From: Mycobacterium sp. D16Q13
GTDB taxonomy: Bacteria > Actinomycetota > Actinomycetes > Mycobacteriales > Mycobacteriaceae
Length of the DNA stretch: 64,000 bases
Direction: 5' to 3'
Assembly (NCBI RefSeq): GCF_002013375.1
Contig: NZ_MAEW01000003.1
Span: 682,001 to 746,000, forward strand
Part shown: positions 7,553-16,443 of the stretch, in pieces
Layout: the number at the start of each line of letters is the position of its first letter
Numbering within the stretch: the stretch's first letter is position 1
The notes under the pieces: generated by a model
Databases searched by the model: none
What the model was told of the DNA's origin: nothing
What the model saw: only the letters and a program-made list of their open reading frames with translations
Position numbers and translations under genes: made by a program

Positions 7553-8936
7553 ACCGACCGACCCCACCGAGATGACGGCGCTGGAGCTGGTGGCCGCCTA
7601 TACCTCGGGTGAGCTTTCGCCGGTAGAGGCGACGGCGGCGGTGCTGTCCCGGATAGCCCAAACCGACAGTGCCATCAATGCGTACTGCCTCGTCGACGAG
7701 GAAGCGGCACTGGCGGCCGCCACCAAATCCGAAGAACGCTGGCGCGGCCACTACACCCGCGGGCTGCTCGACGGTGTGCCGATCTCTATCAAGGACGTCT
7801 TCCTGACCCGAAACTGGCCCACCTTGCGCGGCTCCGGACTGGTAGATGCCGCCGGCCCATGGGAGGTGGACTGCCCTGCCGTCCAGCGCATCCGGGCCGA
7901 CGGCATGGTCATGGTCGGTAAGACCACCACGCCCGAGCTCGCCTGGAAGGGGGTCACCGACAGCCGACAGCGGGGAATCACCCACAACCCGGCCGACCCG
8001 CGCCGCACTGCTGGCGGGTCCTCGGGCGGCAGCGCCGCCGCGGTGGCCGCGGGCATGGCTCCGATGTCGATTGGCACCGACGGCGGAGGCAGCATCCGGA
8101 TACCCGCCAGCTTCTGCGGGGTCGTCGGATTCAAACCGACCCATGGCCGGGTCCCGATGTATCCGATCAGCCCCTTTGGCCCACTGGCCCATGGCGGTCC
8201 GATCACCCGAACAGTCGAAGACGCCGCGCTGCTGATGGACATCATCAGTCTGCCGGACCACCGCGATCCCACCTCGCTGTCGCCCACGCTTACCACCTAC
8301 CGCTCACAGGTGTACCGGGATATGACCGGTCTGGACATCGCGTACTCGCCCACACTGGGATACGTCGACGTCGATCCCGAGGTGGCCGCCCTGGTGGAGA
8401 AGGCGGTGAACGCTCTCGACGAGGCCGGGATGCCCGTGACCCACGCCGATCCGGGATTCACCGATCCTATCGATGCCTTCGAAACACTTTGGGCCGCGGG
8501 AGCAGCCGCCAGCCTGAACACCTACGGCGCCCGCACCGAGGTACGCGACGGCATCGATCCTGGGCTGGCGCAGATGTGGGATACCGGCGCCGGGGCCTCT
8601 GCCACCGAATATCTGGCGGCGCGCAACACCTGCGTGCAATTGGGTATCGCCATGGGCGGTTTCCACGAGGTGCACAACGTCCTCATCACCCCGACCGTGC
8701 CGATCCCCGCCTTCTCGCTGGGCGCTGACGTTCCCCCGGACTCCGGGATGCGATGGTGGGCCCAATGGACACCATTCACTTACCCGTTCAACATGACTCA
8801 ACAGCCGGCGCTCTCTATCCCGGTGGGTAAGACCGCACAGGGGCTGCCGGTCGGCATGCAGATCATCGGCCCGCGCCACAGCGACGATCTGGTGCTGTCG
8901 GTGGGCCATTTCGCCGAGCGGGTGCTCGCGGGCTAG
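7545..8936 (+). CDS. Amidase-signature family amidase
   Basis: 463 residues. The amidase-signature Ser-cisSer-Lys triad is visible: Lys83 in PISIKDVF, cis-Ser159 in AGGSSGGSAAA and nucleophile Ser183 in DGGGSIRIPAS. The enzyme hydrolyses a carboxamide to acid and ammonia in the cytosol; the specificity is not predictable. The start overlaps the dehydrogenase gene by 8 nt. In the island it could release a dicarboxylate or hydroxy acid from an amide for the isomerase-like and dehydrogenase enzymes (inference). It ends 7 bp before the convergent DUF3830 gene. Confidence 0.92.
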   Translation: MHEPTDPTEMTALELVAAYTSGELSPVEATAAVLSRIAQTDSAINAYCLVDEEAALAAATKSEERWRGHYTRGLLDGVPISIKDVFLTRNWPTLRGSGLVDAAGPWEVDCPAVQRIRADGMVMVGKTTTPELAWKGVTDSRQRGITHNPADPRRTAGGSSGGSAAAVAAGMAPMSIGTDGGGSIRIPASFCGVVGFKPTHGRVPMYPISPFGPLAHGGPITRTVEDAALLMDIISLPDHRDPTSLSPTLTTYRSQVYRDMTGLDIAYSPTLGYVDVDPEVAALVEKAVNALDEAGMPVTHADPGFTDPIDAFETLWAAGAAASLNTYGARTEVRDGIDPGLAQMWDTGAGASATEYLAARNTCVQLGIAMGGFHEVHNVLITPTVPIPAFSLGADVPPDSGMRWWAQWTPFTYPFNMTQQPALSIPVGKTAQGLPVGMQIIGPRHSDDLVLSVGHFAERVLAG

Positions 8937-8943
8937 GAACAGG

Positions 8944-9438
8944 CTAGGCCCGCGCGAAGGCCAGTTGCTCGCCCTGAACCCCGGTAAGCCACAGGTCCTG
9001 GCAGGCCGCCGCGATATCGGCCAGACCCTCCTCGATGGTCGCGAAGACATTTCCGGGCACCCAACCGGCATCACCGTTGATCAGGAGATTGTTCCGGCCG
9101 TAGAAGATCGCCAGATCGGTGGCGCCTTGCGCTGAATGCGCTTCCGACCCCGGCTCGTATCCGTACGCGGGATTACCGATCTCCCACGGTTCGAAACCGA
9201 AGAAGCACACGTCGCCGGGGATGGGGGTAATGGTCGGGTTCTCGCGGCCCGGTGCGGGAAGCAAGGGTGGCAGCAGGGTGTACACCTCATTGCGTGCGTA
9301 CTTGGCGTGATAGGCCTGACCGACGACCGGCAATGAATTCCACACCGTGTCGCAGGTTCTCGGTGCCTCGGCGTCCAGGAGCCGCGCACGACAGGTGATG
9401 TCTCGCTTGGTCAGCGTGATCGAGATATAGCGGTCCAT
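8944..9438 (-). CDS. DUF3830 family protein (cyclophilin-like fold)
   Basis: The start is ATG 9438, whose A is the last base of the upstream aminotransferase stop codon (TGATG). The product is about 164 residues, beginning MDRYISITLTKRDITCRARLL and containing PRTCDTVWNSLP, which match my memory of DUF3830 proteins with a small cyclophilin-like beta barrel. The molecular role of the family is not established. It is translationally coupled to the class III aminotransferase. Members are often near amidases, racemase-like proteins and transporters, which fits this island. Confidence 0.75.
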   Translation of the reverse strand: MDRYISITLTKRDITCRARLLDAEAPRTCDTVWNSLPVVGQAYHAKYARNEVYTLLPPLLPAPGRENPTITPIPGDVCFFGFEPWEIGNPAYGYEPGSEAHSAQGATDLAIFYGRNNLLINGDAGWVPGNVFATIEEGLADIAAACQDLWLTGVQGEQLAFARA

Positions 9439-10715
9439 CACAGCCCTGCCAATACGGTGCTCCAGATGCCGAGTGCATCGGATATCTGGTCGGCCGTCAC
9501 CACCAACGGCGGAATCATGCGCACCACATTCATGTGCGGTCCGCACATGAGCAGGAGCAGTCCGTTCTCGGCGGCGGCAGCCTGCGCGCGGGCGGCCAGC
9601 TGCGGCGCGGGACGGCCATCCTGACTGAACTCCACGCCAACCATCAAACCCAGACCGCGCACGTCGCCGTCAATACCCCTCTCGGCCGCTATCTTTCGCG
9701 CACCATCGAGAAGTTCCCTGCCCCGCACCCGCGAGTTCTCGACGAGCCGTTCTTCGTCGATCACGTCGAGGGTGGCCACCGCTGCCGCACATGCGACGGC
9801 GTTGGCGCCGTAGGTACCCCCTTGTGAGCCGGGCCAGGCGCGCCCCATCAACTCTGCAGATGCCGCGATACCCGAGATGGGGAAACCGCTGGCAATGCCC
9901 TTGGCCATCACCAAGATATTCGGCGTTACGCCGAAATGCTGATGCCCGAAATACTCTCCGGTGCGACCGAATCCGGTCTGGACCTCGTCGAGCACCAACA
10001 GGATGCCGTGCTCGCGGGCGCGCTCGGCAACGCCGACGAGGAACTCGGTGTTGGCGGGGATGTACCCGCCTTCTCCGAGCACCGGTTCGATGACCATCGC
10101 CGCCACCTGATTCGGTGCCGTCGCGGTGGCGAACAGGTAGTCGAGCTCTTGCAACGCGAACCGGGTGGCCTCGGCCTCGCTCCAGCCGTATCGATACGCC
10201 GTCGGGAACGGCGCGGTGTACACACCTGCCATCAAAGGCCCGATTCCCGAGGAGAATCGCGGTCCCGATGTCGTCATGGTTGCGGCGGCCAGCGTGCGTC
10301 CATGAAATCCACCCTGAAAGACAACGATATTCGGGCGACCGGTGGCCTGCCGCGCCAGCCGCACAGAGGACTCGATGGCCTCACTGCCGGAATTTGCGAA
10401 GAACAACGAGTCCAGATCCGCAGGCAGCACGTCGCCAAGGCGGCGCACCAGGTTCTGCAGCGGACGGTGCATCACGGTGGTGTATTGCCCGTGGATCAGC
10501 GTGGCCACCTGCCGTTGTGCGGCCTCTACCACGCGCGGGTGGCAGTGACCGGTGCTCACGACGCCGATACCTGCGGTGAAATCCAGGTATTCACGGTCAC
10601 TTTCGTCGTACAGATAACAACCCTGGCCTCGCGCTGCCACCACCGAGGTGGCCTGCTTGAGCACGGGCGATAACGCGGTTGCGGATGAGCCGCTGGCGCG
10701 AAGACCCACAGTCAC
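9438..10715 (-). CDS. Class III PLP-dependent aminotransferase (GABA/omega-amino acid type)
   Basis: Start chosen at GTG 10715, six bases after GGGAAGGGG; the frame upstream is a shadow of the divergent gene. About 425 residues of the fold-type I class III aminotransferase family: GQYTTVMHRP, FANSGSEAIESSVRLAR for phosphate binding, LVLDEVQTGFGRTG with the PLP-ring Asp, and LVMAKGIASGFP with the Schiff-base Lys. It would convert an omega-amino acid to its semialdehyde using a 2-oxo acid. The divergent gene encodes a matching semialdehyde dehydrogenase. The first residues read MTVGLRASGSSA and come from the dispersed GLRASGSS element. Confidence 0.92.
   Translation of the reverse strand: MTVGLRASGSSATALSPVLKQATSVVAARGQGCYLYDESDREYLDFTAGIGVVSTGHCHPRVVEAAQRQVATLIHGQYTTVMHRPLQNLVRRLGDVLPADLDSLFFANSGSEAIESSVRLARQATGRPNIVVFQGGFHGRTLAAATMTTSGPRFSSGIGPLMAGVYTAPFPTAYRYGWSEAEATRFALQELDYLFATATAPNQVAAMVIEPVLGEGGYIPANTEFLVGVAERAREHGILLVLDEVQTGFGRTGEYFGHQHFGVTPNILVMAKGIASGFPISGIAASAELMGRAWPGSQGGTYGANAVACAAAVATLDVIDEERLVENSRVRGRELLDGARKIAAERGIDGDVRGLGLMVGVEFSQDGRPAPQLAARAQAAAAENGLLLLMCGPHMNVVRMIPPLVVTADQISDALGIWSTVLAGL
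10681..10706 (-). repeat. Dispersed GLRASGSS element, copy 2
   Basis: GCGGATGAGCCGCTGGCGCG then AAGACC. It differs by one base from the copy at 6611-6636 and shares 23 identical bases with the copy at 44739-44761. It encodes residues 4-11 of the aminotransferase on the minus strand. Confidence 0.6.
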
Positions 10716-10751
10716 GGCGCCCCTTCCCTTGATACATCCAGAACTATTGTC

Positions 10752-10765
10752 GATTGTTGACAATC
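10752..10765. promoter_or_regulatory. Candidate GntR/FCD operator (copy 2)
   Basis: GATTGTTGACAATC, identical to the palindrome at 6550-6563. It is 17 bp before the aldehyde dehydrogenase ATG and 37 bp before the divergent aminotransferase start, so one site could control both. Confidence 0.7.
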
Positions 10766-10781
10766 TCCCTAGCATGGTGGC

Positions 10782-12242
10782 ATGCATCCCGGCACAGTGT
10801 CTACCCCCCTGCCCACCGAGACCGCGGTGATCGCCGCCGCACTCGCCCAGCAGGTCGGCCACGGCCCCACCTTCCCTGTCGTCGACCCGGCCACCGAGGA
10901 AGTGCTCGCCGATGTCGCCGACATGGATGGCCCCGCGGCCCTCGCCGCATTGGGCAATGCCGTTGCCATACAACGCTCCTGGGCCTCGACGTCACCGCAG
11001 CAGCGATCCGATGTGCTGATGCGCGCATACACGCTGATGATCGAGAGCTCCGAGGACCTGGCCCTGTTGATGACCCTGGAGATGGGCAAGCCCCTGGCCG
11101 AGTCACGCGGTGAGGTCGCCTACGCGGCGGAGTTCTTCCGCTGGTTCGCCGGCGAGGCGGTGCGCCTGGACGGGGGCGTGATGCTAGCACCCGACGGCGG
11201 ATCACGGTTAATCGTGACGCACCGACCGGTGGGCCCGTGCCTACTGATCACTCCGTGGAACTTCCCGTTGGCCATGGGGACACGAAAGATCGGTCCCGCA
11301 CTGGCCGCGGGCTGCACCTGCTTGGTCAAACCCGCAGAGCAGACACCACTGTCGATGCTGGCCCTGCTCGGGATCCTGCGCCGGGCCGGAGTTCCCGATG
11401 GGGTGGTCTCCGTCATCACCACCGCCGACCCCGGATCGGCTATGGCTCCCCTGCTGGCCGATCCCCGGATCCGCAAGCTCTCGTTCACCGGATCTACCGA
11501 GGTCGGTCGCCACCTCCTCGCGCAGTGCGCCCCCACCGTCAAGCGCACCTCCATGGAGCTGGGCGGAAACGCACCCTTCATCGTGTTCGACGATGCCGAT
11601 CCCGAAGAGGCCGCCGCCGGCGCGCTGATCGCGAAGATGCGCAACATCGGGCAGGCCTGCACCGCCGCCAACAGGATCTACGTACAGCGCGCTATCGCGG
11701 GGCCGTTCACCGACGCACTCACCGAACGACTGGCCGCGTTGCGCATGGGGCGCGGTACCGAACCAGGGGTGGACGTGGGTCCACTGATAGACCCCGACGC
11801 CGTGGCCAAGGCCGACCGGCTGGTCAAGGACGCCCAGAATCGGGGAGCCACCGTGCGATTGGGAGGCGAGGCGCCCGGCAGCAGCGGCTACTTCTATCCC
11901 CCGTCGGTGCTGACCGACGTGCCCGATGACAGCGACATGATGCGCACCGAGATCTTCGCACCGGTTGCCGCGATAGCGAGCTTCGACACTGAGGAGGAAG
12001 TGATCGCCCGCGCCAATGACTCCGAATTCGGCTTGGTGGCATACCTATACACCAATGACACCCGCCGCGGATGGCGCGTGTCGGAGGCACTGGAGACCGG
12101 CATGGTAGGCCTGAATCGGCCCGTCGTGTCAACTCCCGCAGCGCCATTTGGCGGCGTCAAACAATCCGGAATCGGGCGCGAAGGCGGTTTCGCGGGCATC
12201 GAAGAGTTCCTGGAGACCAAGTACATCGGTGCGGCCGTATGA
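10782..12242 (+). CDS. NAD(P)-dependent aldehyde dehydrogenase, succinate-semialdehyde dehydrogenase-like
   Basis: 486 residues of the ALDH superfamily. The catalytic pair is Glu259 in SMELGGNAP and Cys293 in GQACTAANR; the coenzyme loop is FTGSTEVGR, and TPWNFPLAM is the conserved N-terminal motif. Overall it looks like GabD/SSADH, oxidising a semialdehyde acid to a dicarboxylate. Divergent from the class III aminotransferase gene, it plausibly removes that enzyme's product. It overlaps the next gene by an ATGA junction. Close paralogues act on succinate, glutarate or malonate semialdehydes, so exact substrate is open. Confidence 0.92.
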   Translation: MHPGTVSTPLPTETAVIAAALAQQVGHGPTFPVVDPATEEVLADVADMDGPAALAALGNAVAIQRSWASTSPQQRSDVLMRAYTLMIESSEDLALLMTLEMGKPLAESRGEVAYAAEFFRWFAGEAVRLDGGVMLAPDGGSRLIVTHRPVGPCLLITPWNFPLAMGTRKIGPALAAGCTCLVKPAEQTPLSMLALLGILRRAGVPDGVVSVITTADPGSAMAPLLADPRIRKLSFTGSTEVGRHLLAQCAPTVKRTSMELGGNAPFIVFDDADPEEAAAGALIAKMRNIGQACTAANRIYVQRAIAGPFTDALTERLAALRMGRGTEPGVDVGPLIDPDAVAKADRLVKDAQNRGATVRLGGEAPGSSGYFYPPSVLTDVPDDSDMMRTEIFAPVAAIASFDTEEEVIARANDSEFGLVAYLYTNDTRRGWRVSEALETGMVGLNRPVVSTPAAPFGGVKQSGIGREGGFAGIEEFLETKYIGAAV

Positions 12243-13291
12243 GCGCCCGGATGAGAGTAGCGACCATTCCGGGTGACGGGATCGGCGTCGATGTGACCCT
12301 GGAGGCGGTCAAGGTGATGGACGCCGCCACCGGCGGACGCATCGAATGGACCGAATTCGACTACTCCTGCGAGAGATACGCCAAGACCGGCGCCATGATG
12401 CCCGTCGACGCGCCCGCCATATTGTCCGGGTTCGACGCGATTCTGCTTGGCGCCGTGGGGTATCCGGGCGTACCGGATGACGTGTCGCTATGGGGCCTGC
12501 TGATTCCGTTGCGGCGGGCCTTCAACCAGTACGTGAACCTGCGGCCCGTCCGCTTGCTGCCCGGGCTCGCTTCACCTCTTGCCGGAGTGTCCGCGGATGC
12601 CCTGTCCATGGTGATCGTCCGCGAGAACTCCGAGGGCGAATATTCCACCATCGGCGGTGTGCACAATCGCGGCAGTCAGCACGAATTCGCGCTACAAGAA
12701 TCGGTTTTCACCCGCCTTGGATGTGAACGGATCATCCGATACGCGTTTGAGCTGGCCGCCTCGACAGGACTGCGGGTCTGTTCGGCGACGAAGTCCAACG
12801 GCATCATTCATTCAATGCCGTACTGGGACAGCATCTTCAATCAGATTGCAGCCGAGTATCCGCAGATACCGTCCATGTCGATGCATGTCGACGCCCTCGC
12901 CGCACGCATGATCAGCGACCCGGGAAGCCTGGACGTCATCGTCGCTTCCAACCTCTTCGGCGACATCCTGTCCGACTTGGCGGCGGCCATCACCGGTGGA
13001 CTCGGACTCGCGGCGTCGGGAAACATCAACCCGGAGCGCACGGCCATCTCCATGTTCGAGTCGGTACATGGCTCCGCGCCCGATATCGCCGGACAGGGCA
13101 TCGCCAACCCCGTCGCGCAGATACTCGCCGGGGCAATGCTCCTGGATCACCTCAGCGAAACCGGCGCGGCGAACAAGATCCGCCGTGCCGTCGACCAGGT
13201 ACTGGCGGAAGGCCGGGTCCGTACCCCCGATCTGGGCGGTACCGCCACCACCGAACAGCTCGGCACAGCAATTGCAGAATCCGCTCGGTGA
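12239..13291 (+). CDS. Tartrate/isopropylmalate dehydrogenase-family oxidative decarboxylase
   Basis: Start at ATG 12239, overlapping the previous stop by 4 nt. About 350 residues of the isocitrate/isopropylmalate dehydrogenase superfamily: IPGDGIGVDVT, the RPVRLLPG and RENSEGEYS substrate segments, NLFGDILSDLAA with metal-binding acids, and ESVHGSAPDIAGQ at the NAD site. Length and NSEGEYS resemble tartrate dehydrogenase/D-malate decarboxylating enzymes more than LeuB. It would oxidise a 2-hydroxy dicarboxylate with NAD, possibly with decarboxylation. Last gene of the catabolic island; the next gene starts 110 bp downstream with its own signals. Confidence 0.88.
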   Translation: MSARMRVATIPGDGIGVDVTLEAVKVMDAATGGRIEWTEFDYSCERYAKTGAMMPVDAPAILSGFDAILLGAVGYPGVPDDVSLWGLLIPLRRAFNQYVNLRPVRLLPGLASPLAGVSADALSMVIVRENSEGEYSTIGGVHNRGSQHEFALQESVFTRLGCERIIRYAFELAASTGLRVCSATKSNGIIHSMPYWDSIFNQIAAEYPQIPSMSMHVDALAARMISDPGSLDVIVASNLFGDILSDLAAAITGGLGLAASGNINPERTAISMFESVHGSAPDIAGQGIANPVAQILAGAMLLDHLSETGAANKIRRAVDQVLAEGRVRTPDLGGTATTEQLGTAIAESAR

Positions 13292-13314
13292 TCGTGAATT
13301 AACCAAAGACATCA

Positions 13315-13328
13315 GTGACTTGTGTCAC
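13315..13328. promoter_or_regulatory. Candidate CRP-type site upstream of the sdh operon
   Basis: GTGACTTGTGTCAC has the GTGA-N6-TCAC core of the mycobacterial CRP/GlxR consensus. It lies 73 bp before the first gene of the succinate dehydrogenase operon. The flanking consensus T/A bases are not conserved, so affinity would be moderate. Confidence 0.45.
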
Positions 13329-13401
13329 CTCCCGTTCGGCTGTCCTGGCAAGATGGGTGTCGTAGCCTGTGATCCACGACACCTTCAGCCCAAGGAGTCC
13401 G

Positions 13402-13674
13402 ATGTCGACGAAGACGGAGCTCACCGAGCTCAACCAAGCACTTGGCAGCCTGCGCCGCTGTGTCCATTCCCTGGAGTCTCGGTACGGCGACCTGCCGGCC
13501 GTGCGCCGCATCGTCAATGACGTGGAGCGGCTGGATATCGACGCCGCCGACCTGGACCTCTCACCGCATGAACACCGCCATGCCAGCAACGAGAAGATCC
13601 AGATCCCCGACACCGAATACGACCGGGAGTTCTGGGGCGATATCGACGACGAAGGAGTTGGTGGCTACAGATGA
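13402..13674 (+). CDS. Small conserved mycobacterial protein, Rv0250c-like
   Basis: 90 residues from ATG 13402 with an AAGGAG site. Acidic and soluble, no membrane segment; N-terminal helical stretch (TELTELNQALGSLRRCVHSL) and acidic C-terminus ending WGDIDDEGVGGY. It is the first gene of the sdh operon and overlaps the membrane-anchor gene by 4 nt, the position of Rv0250c in M. tuberculosis. No function is established; a role in assembly or regulation of this dehydrogenase is an inference from gene order only. Confidence 0.8.
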   Translation: MSTKTELTELNQALGSLRRCVHSLESRYGDLPAVRRIVNDVERLDIDAADLDLSPHEHRHASNEKIQIPDTEYDREFWGDIDDEGVGGYR

Positions 13675-14480
13675 GCCAAGCCACCGGGGTCTTCTCGCCT
13701 TCGCGTGCCCAGATTCAGCAGCGCACGCTACGCACCGACAAGTGGTGGCTAGCACCATTACTCACCAACCTCGGCCTGGCGACCTTCGTCATCTATGCCA
13801 CCGTGCGGGCATTTTGGGGTAGCGCGTACTGGGTACCGCAGTATCACTACCTGACGCCGTTCTATTCGCCATGCGTCAGCACCGCCTGCGCCCCCGGGGC
13901 CAGTCACTTTGGGCATTGGGTGGGCGATCTGCCCTGGTTCATTCCCATGGCATTCATCTCACTGCCATTCCTTTTGGCCTTCCGGCTGACCTGCTACTAC
14001 TACCGCAAGGCCTACTACCGATCGGTCTGGCAATCGCCCACCGCCTGCGCCGTCGCGGAGCCGCACGCAAAGTACTCCGGCGAGACCAAGCTGCCGCTGA
14101 TCATGCAGAACCTTCACCGGTACTTCTTCTACGCCGCGGCGCTCATCTCGATTGTCAACACCTACGACGCCATCGTCGCCTTCCATTCGGAGGAGACCGG
14201 CGGCTTCGGATTCGGCCTAGGCAACGTGATCTTGGTGACCAACGTCGTCCTGCTATGGGTGTACACGGTGTCATGCCACTCCTGCCGGCACGTCACCGGC
14301 GGGCGGCTCAAGCATTTCTCCAAACACCCTGTCCGATATTGGATCTGGACACAGGTCAGCAAGCTCAACACCAGGCACATGCTGTTCGCCTGGATCACGC
14401 TGTGCACGCTGATTCTCACCGACCTGTACGTCATGCTGGTAGCCAGCGGCACCATCTCTGATCTGAGATTCGTTGGTTAG
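13671..14480 (+). CDS. Succinate dehydrogenase membrane anchor (Sdh1-type, Rv0249c-like)
   Basis: 269 residues with about five hydrophobic membrane segments (near 28-48, 85-105, 150-170, 180-200 and 238-258). His residues within the membrane region (NLHRYFFYAA, SCHSCRH, RHMLFAW) are candidates for haem b ligands. It anchors the flavoprotein and iron-sulfur subunits to the membrane and passes electrons to menaquinone. The start overlaps the preceding gene by 4 nt and the flavoprotein gene follows after 36 bp, the same order as Rv0249c-Rv0248c-Rv0247c. Confidence 0.9.
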   Translation: MSQATGVFSPSRAQIQQRTLRTDKWWLAPLLTNLGLATFVIYATVRAFWGSAYWVPQYHYLTPFYSPCVSTACAPGASHFGHWVGDLPWFIPMAFISLPFLLAFRLTCYYYRKAYYRSVWQSPTACAVAEPHAKYSGETKLPLIMQNLHRYFFYAAALISIVNTYDAIVAFHSEETGGFGFGLGNVILVTNVVLLWVYTVSCHSCRHVTGGRLKHFSKHPVRYWIWTQVSKLNTRHMLFAWITLCTLILTDLYVMLVASGTISDLRFVG

Positions 14481-14516
14481 CAACCACATCCATTCGCAAC
14501 CAAATGGGGTTAATTA

Positions 14517-16442
14517 ATGGCTGAACTCGAACGGCACCAATACGACGTCGTCGTGATCGGTGCCGGTGGCGCCGGCCTGCGTGCCGTCATCGAGGCCCGT
14601 GAACAGGGGTTCAAGGTCGCGGTGATCTGTAAGTCTCTGTTCGGCAAGGCACATACCGTGATGGCCGAAGGCGGCTGTGCGGCCTCGATGGGTAACGCCA
14701 ACGACAAGGACAGCTGGCAGATTCACTTCGGCGACACCATGCGCGGCGGCAAGTTCCTGAACAACTGGCGGATGGCGGAGTTGCACGCCAAGGAGGCTCC
14801 AGACCGGGTCTGGGAGCTGGAAACCTATGGCGCGTTGTTCGACCGCACCAAGGACGGCCGGATCAGCCAGCGCAACTTCGGCGGCCACACCTATCCGCGG
14901 CTGGCACACGTCGGTGACCGCACCGGCCTGGAGATCATCCGCACCATGCAGCAGAAGATCGTCTCGCTGCAGCAGGAGGACTTCGCCGAAACCGGTGACT
15001 ACGAGGCCCGTATCAAGATTTTCGCCGAGTGCACTGTCACCGACTTACTCTTGGACAGCAGCGATGGCGGATCCAGAATCTCGGGCGCATTCGCGTACTG
15101 GCGCGAATCGGGACGGTTCATCCTCTTCGAAGCTCCCGCAGTGGTTTTGGCCACGGGCGGTATCGGTAAGTCATTCAAAGTGTCATCGAACTCCTGGGAG
15201 TACACCGGCGACGGGCATGCCCTGGCGCTGCGCGCCGGAGGAACGCTGATCAACATGGAGTTCATTCAGTTTCACCCGACCGGCATGGTCTGGCCGCCCT
15301 CGGTCAAGGGCATCTTGGTCACCGAAGGTGTGCGCGGTGATGGTGGAGTACTCAAGAACTCCGAGGGCAAGCGGTTCATGTTCGACTACATCCCCGCGGT
15401 ATTCAAGGGGCAGTACGCAGAGACCGAGGAAGAAGCCGATCAATGGCTCAAGGACAACGACTCGGCGCGGCGCACCCCCGATCTGCTGCCCCGCGATGAG
15501 GTCGCCCGGGCCATCAACTCTGAAGTCAAGGCAGGCCGTGGCACTCCGCACGGAGGCGTCTACCTCGACATCGCTTCGCGCATCCCCACCGAGGAGATCA
15601 AGAGGCGGCTGCCGTCGATGTACCACCAGTTCAAAGAACTGGCCGAGGTAGACATCACCAAAGACGACATGGAAGTAGGGCCTACCTGCCACTACGTGAT
15701 GGGGGGTATCGAGGTCGATCCCGATTCCGGCGCCGCGACGGTGCCGGGCCTCTTCGCCGCAGGCGAATGCTCCGGGGGCATGCACGGATCAAATCGGTTG
15801 GGCGGCAACTCCCTATCGGACTTGCTCGTGTTCGGGCGGCGTGCCGGGCTGGGCGCCGCGGAATACGTCAAGGGGCTCGCATCTCGTCCACAGATCTCCG
15901 AGTCCGACGTCGACAAGGCCGCCGTCCTTGCTTTGGCACCCTTCGGCGACCCCGCGGCCGAGGGTGCCGAGAATCCCTACACCCTGCACACCGACTTGCA
16001 GCAGGCGATGAACGACCTGGTCGGCATCATCCGCAAGGAGGAAGAGGTCGAGCAGGCCCTGGTCAAGCTGAACGAGCTCAAGGAACGCTTCAAACGCGTT
16101 GCGGTAGAGGGACATCGACAGTTCAACCCGGGATGGCACCTGGCGATCGACATGCGCAACATGCTGCTGGTCAGCGAATGCGTGGCCAAGGCGGCCCTGC
16201 TGCGCACCGAGAGCCGCGGCGGACACACCCGCGACGATCACCCGAACATGGATGCCACCTGGCGCAAGACGCTCCTGGTGTGCAGCACGACCGGAGGAGA
16301 TCCGGCCGTTCCCGACGTGCTTGTCACCCCGGAACCACAGCTCCCATTGCGCCCAGATCTTTTGGAACTGTTCGAGATCGGCGAGCTGGAGAAGTACTTC
16401 ACACCGGAAGAACTGGCAGAACATTCGGGAAGGAAATCCTGA
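14517..16442 (+). CDS. sdhA: Succinate dehydrogenase flavoprotein subunit (Sdh1-type)
   Basis: 641 residues. FAD-binding VVIGAGGAGLRAVIEA at the N-terminus, SLFGKAHTVMAEGG around the flavin, FIQFHPTG and the active-site loop, then YVMGGIEVDPDSG and GSNRLGGNSLSDLLVFG. These identify an SdhA/FrdA flavoprotein that oxidises succinate to fumarate on the cytoplasmic face. Length and operon partners match Rv0248c, not the second (Rv3318-type) complex. The C-terminal region HRQFNPGWHLAIDMRNML is typical. The iron-sulfur gene begins 2 bp after the stop, so the subunits are translated in step. Confidence 0.96.
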   Translation: MAELERHQYDVVVIGAGGAGLRAVIEAREQGFKVAVICKSLFGKAHTVMAEGGCAASMGNANDKDSWQIHFGDTMRGGKFLNNWRMAELHAKEAPDRVWELETYGALFDRTKDGRISQRNFGGHTYPRLAHVGDRTGLEIIRTMQQKIVSLQQEDFAETGDYEARIKIFAECTVTDLLLDSSDGGSRISGAFAYWRESGRFILFEAPAVVLATGGIGKSFKVSSNSWEYTGDGHALALRAGGTLINMEFIQFHPTGMVWPPSVKGILVTEGVRGDGGVLKNSEGKRFMFDYIPAVFKGQYAETEEEADQWLKDNDSARRTPDLLPRDEVARAINSEVKAGRGTPHGGVYLDIASRIPTEEIKRRLPSMYHQFKELAEVDITKDDMEVGPTCHYVMGGIEVDPDSGAATVPGLFAAGECSGGMHGSNRLGGNSLSDLLVFGRRAGLGAAEYVKGLASRPQISESDVDKAAVLALAPFGDPAAEGAENPYTLHTDLQQAMNDLVGIIRKEEEVEQALVKLNELKERFKRVAVEGHRQFNPGWHLAIDMRNMLLVSECVAKAALLRTESRGGHTRDDHPNMDATWRKTLLVCSTTGGDPAVPDVLVTPEPQLPLRPDLLELFEIGELEKYFTPEELAEHSGRKS

Positions 16443-16443
16443 C

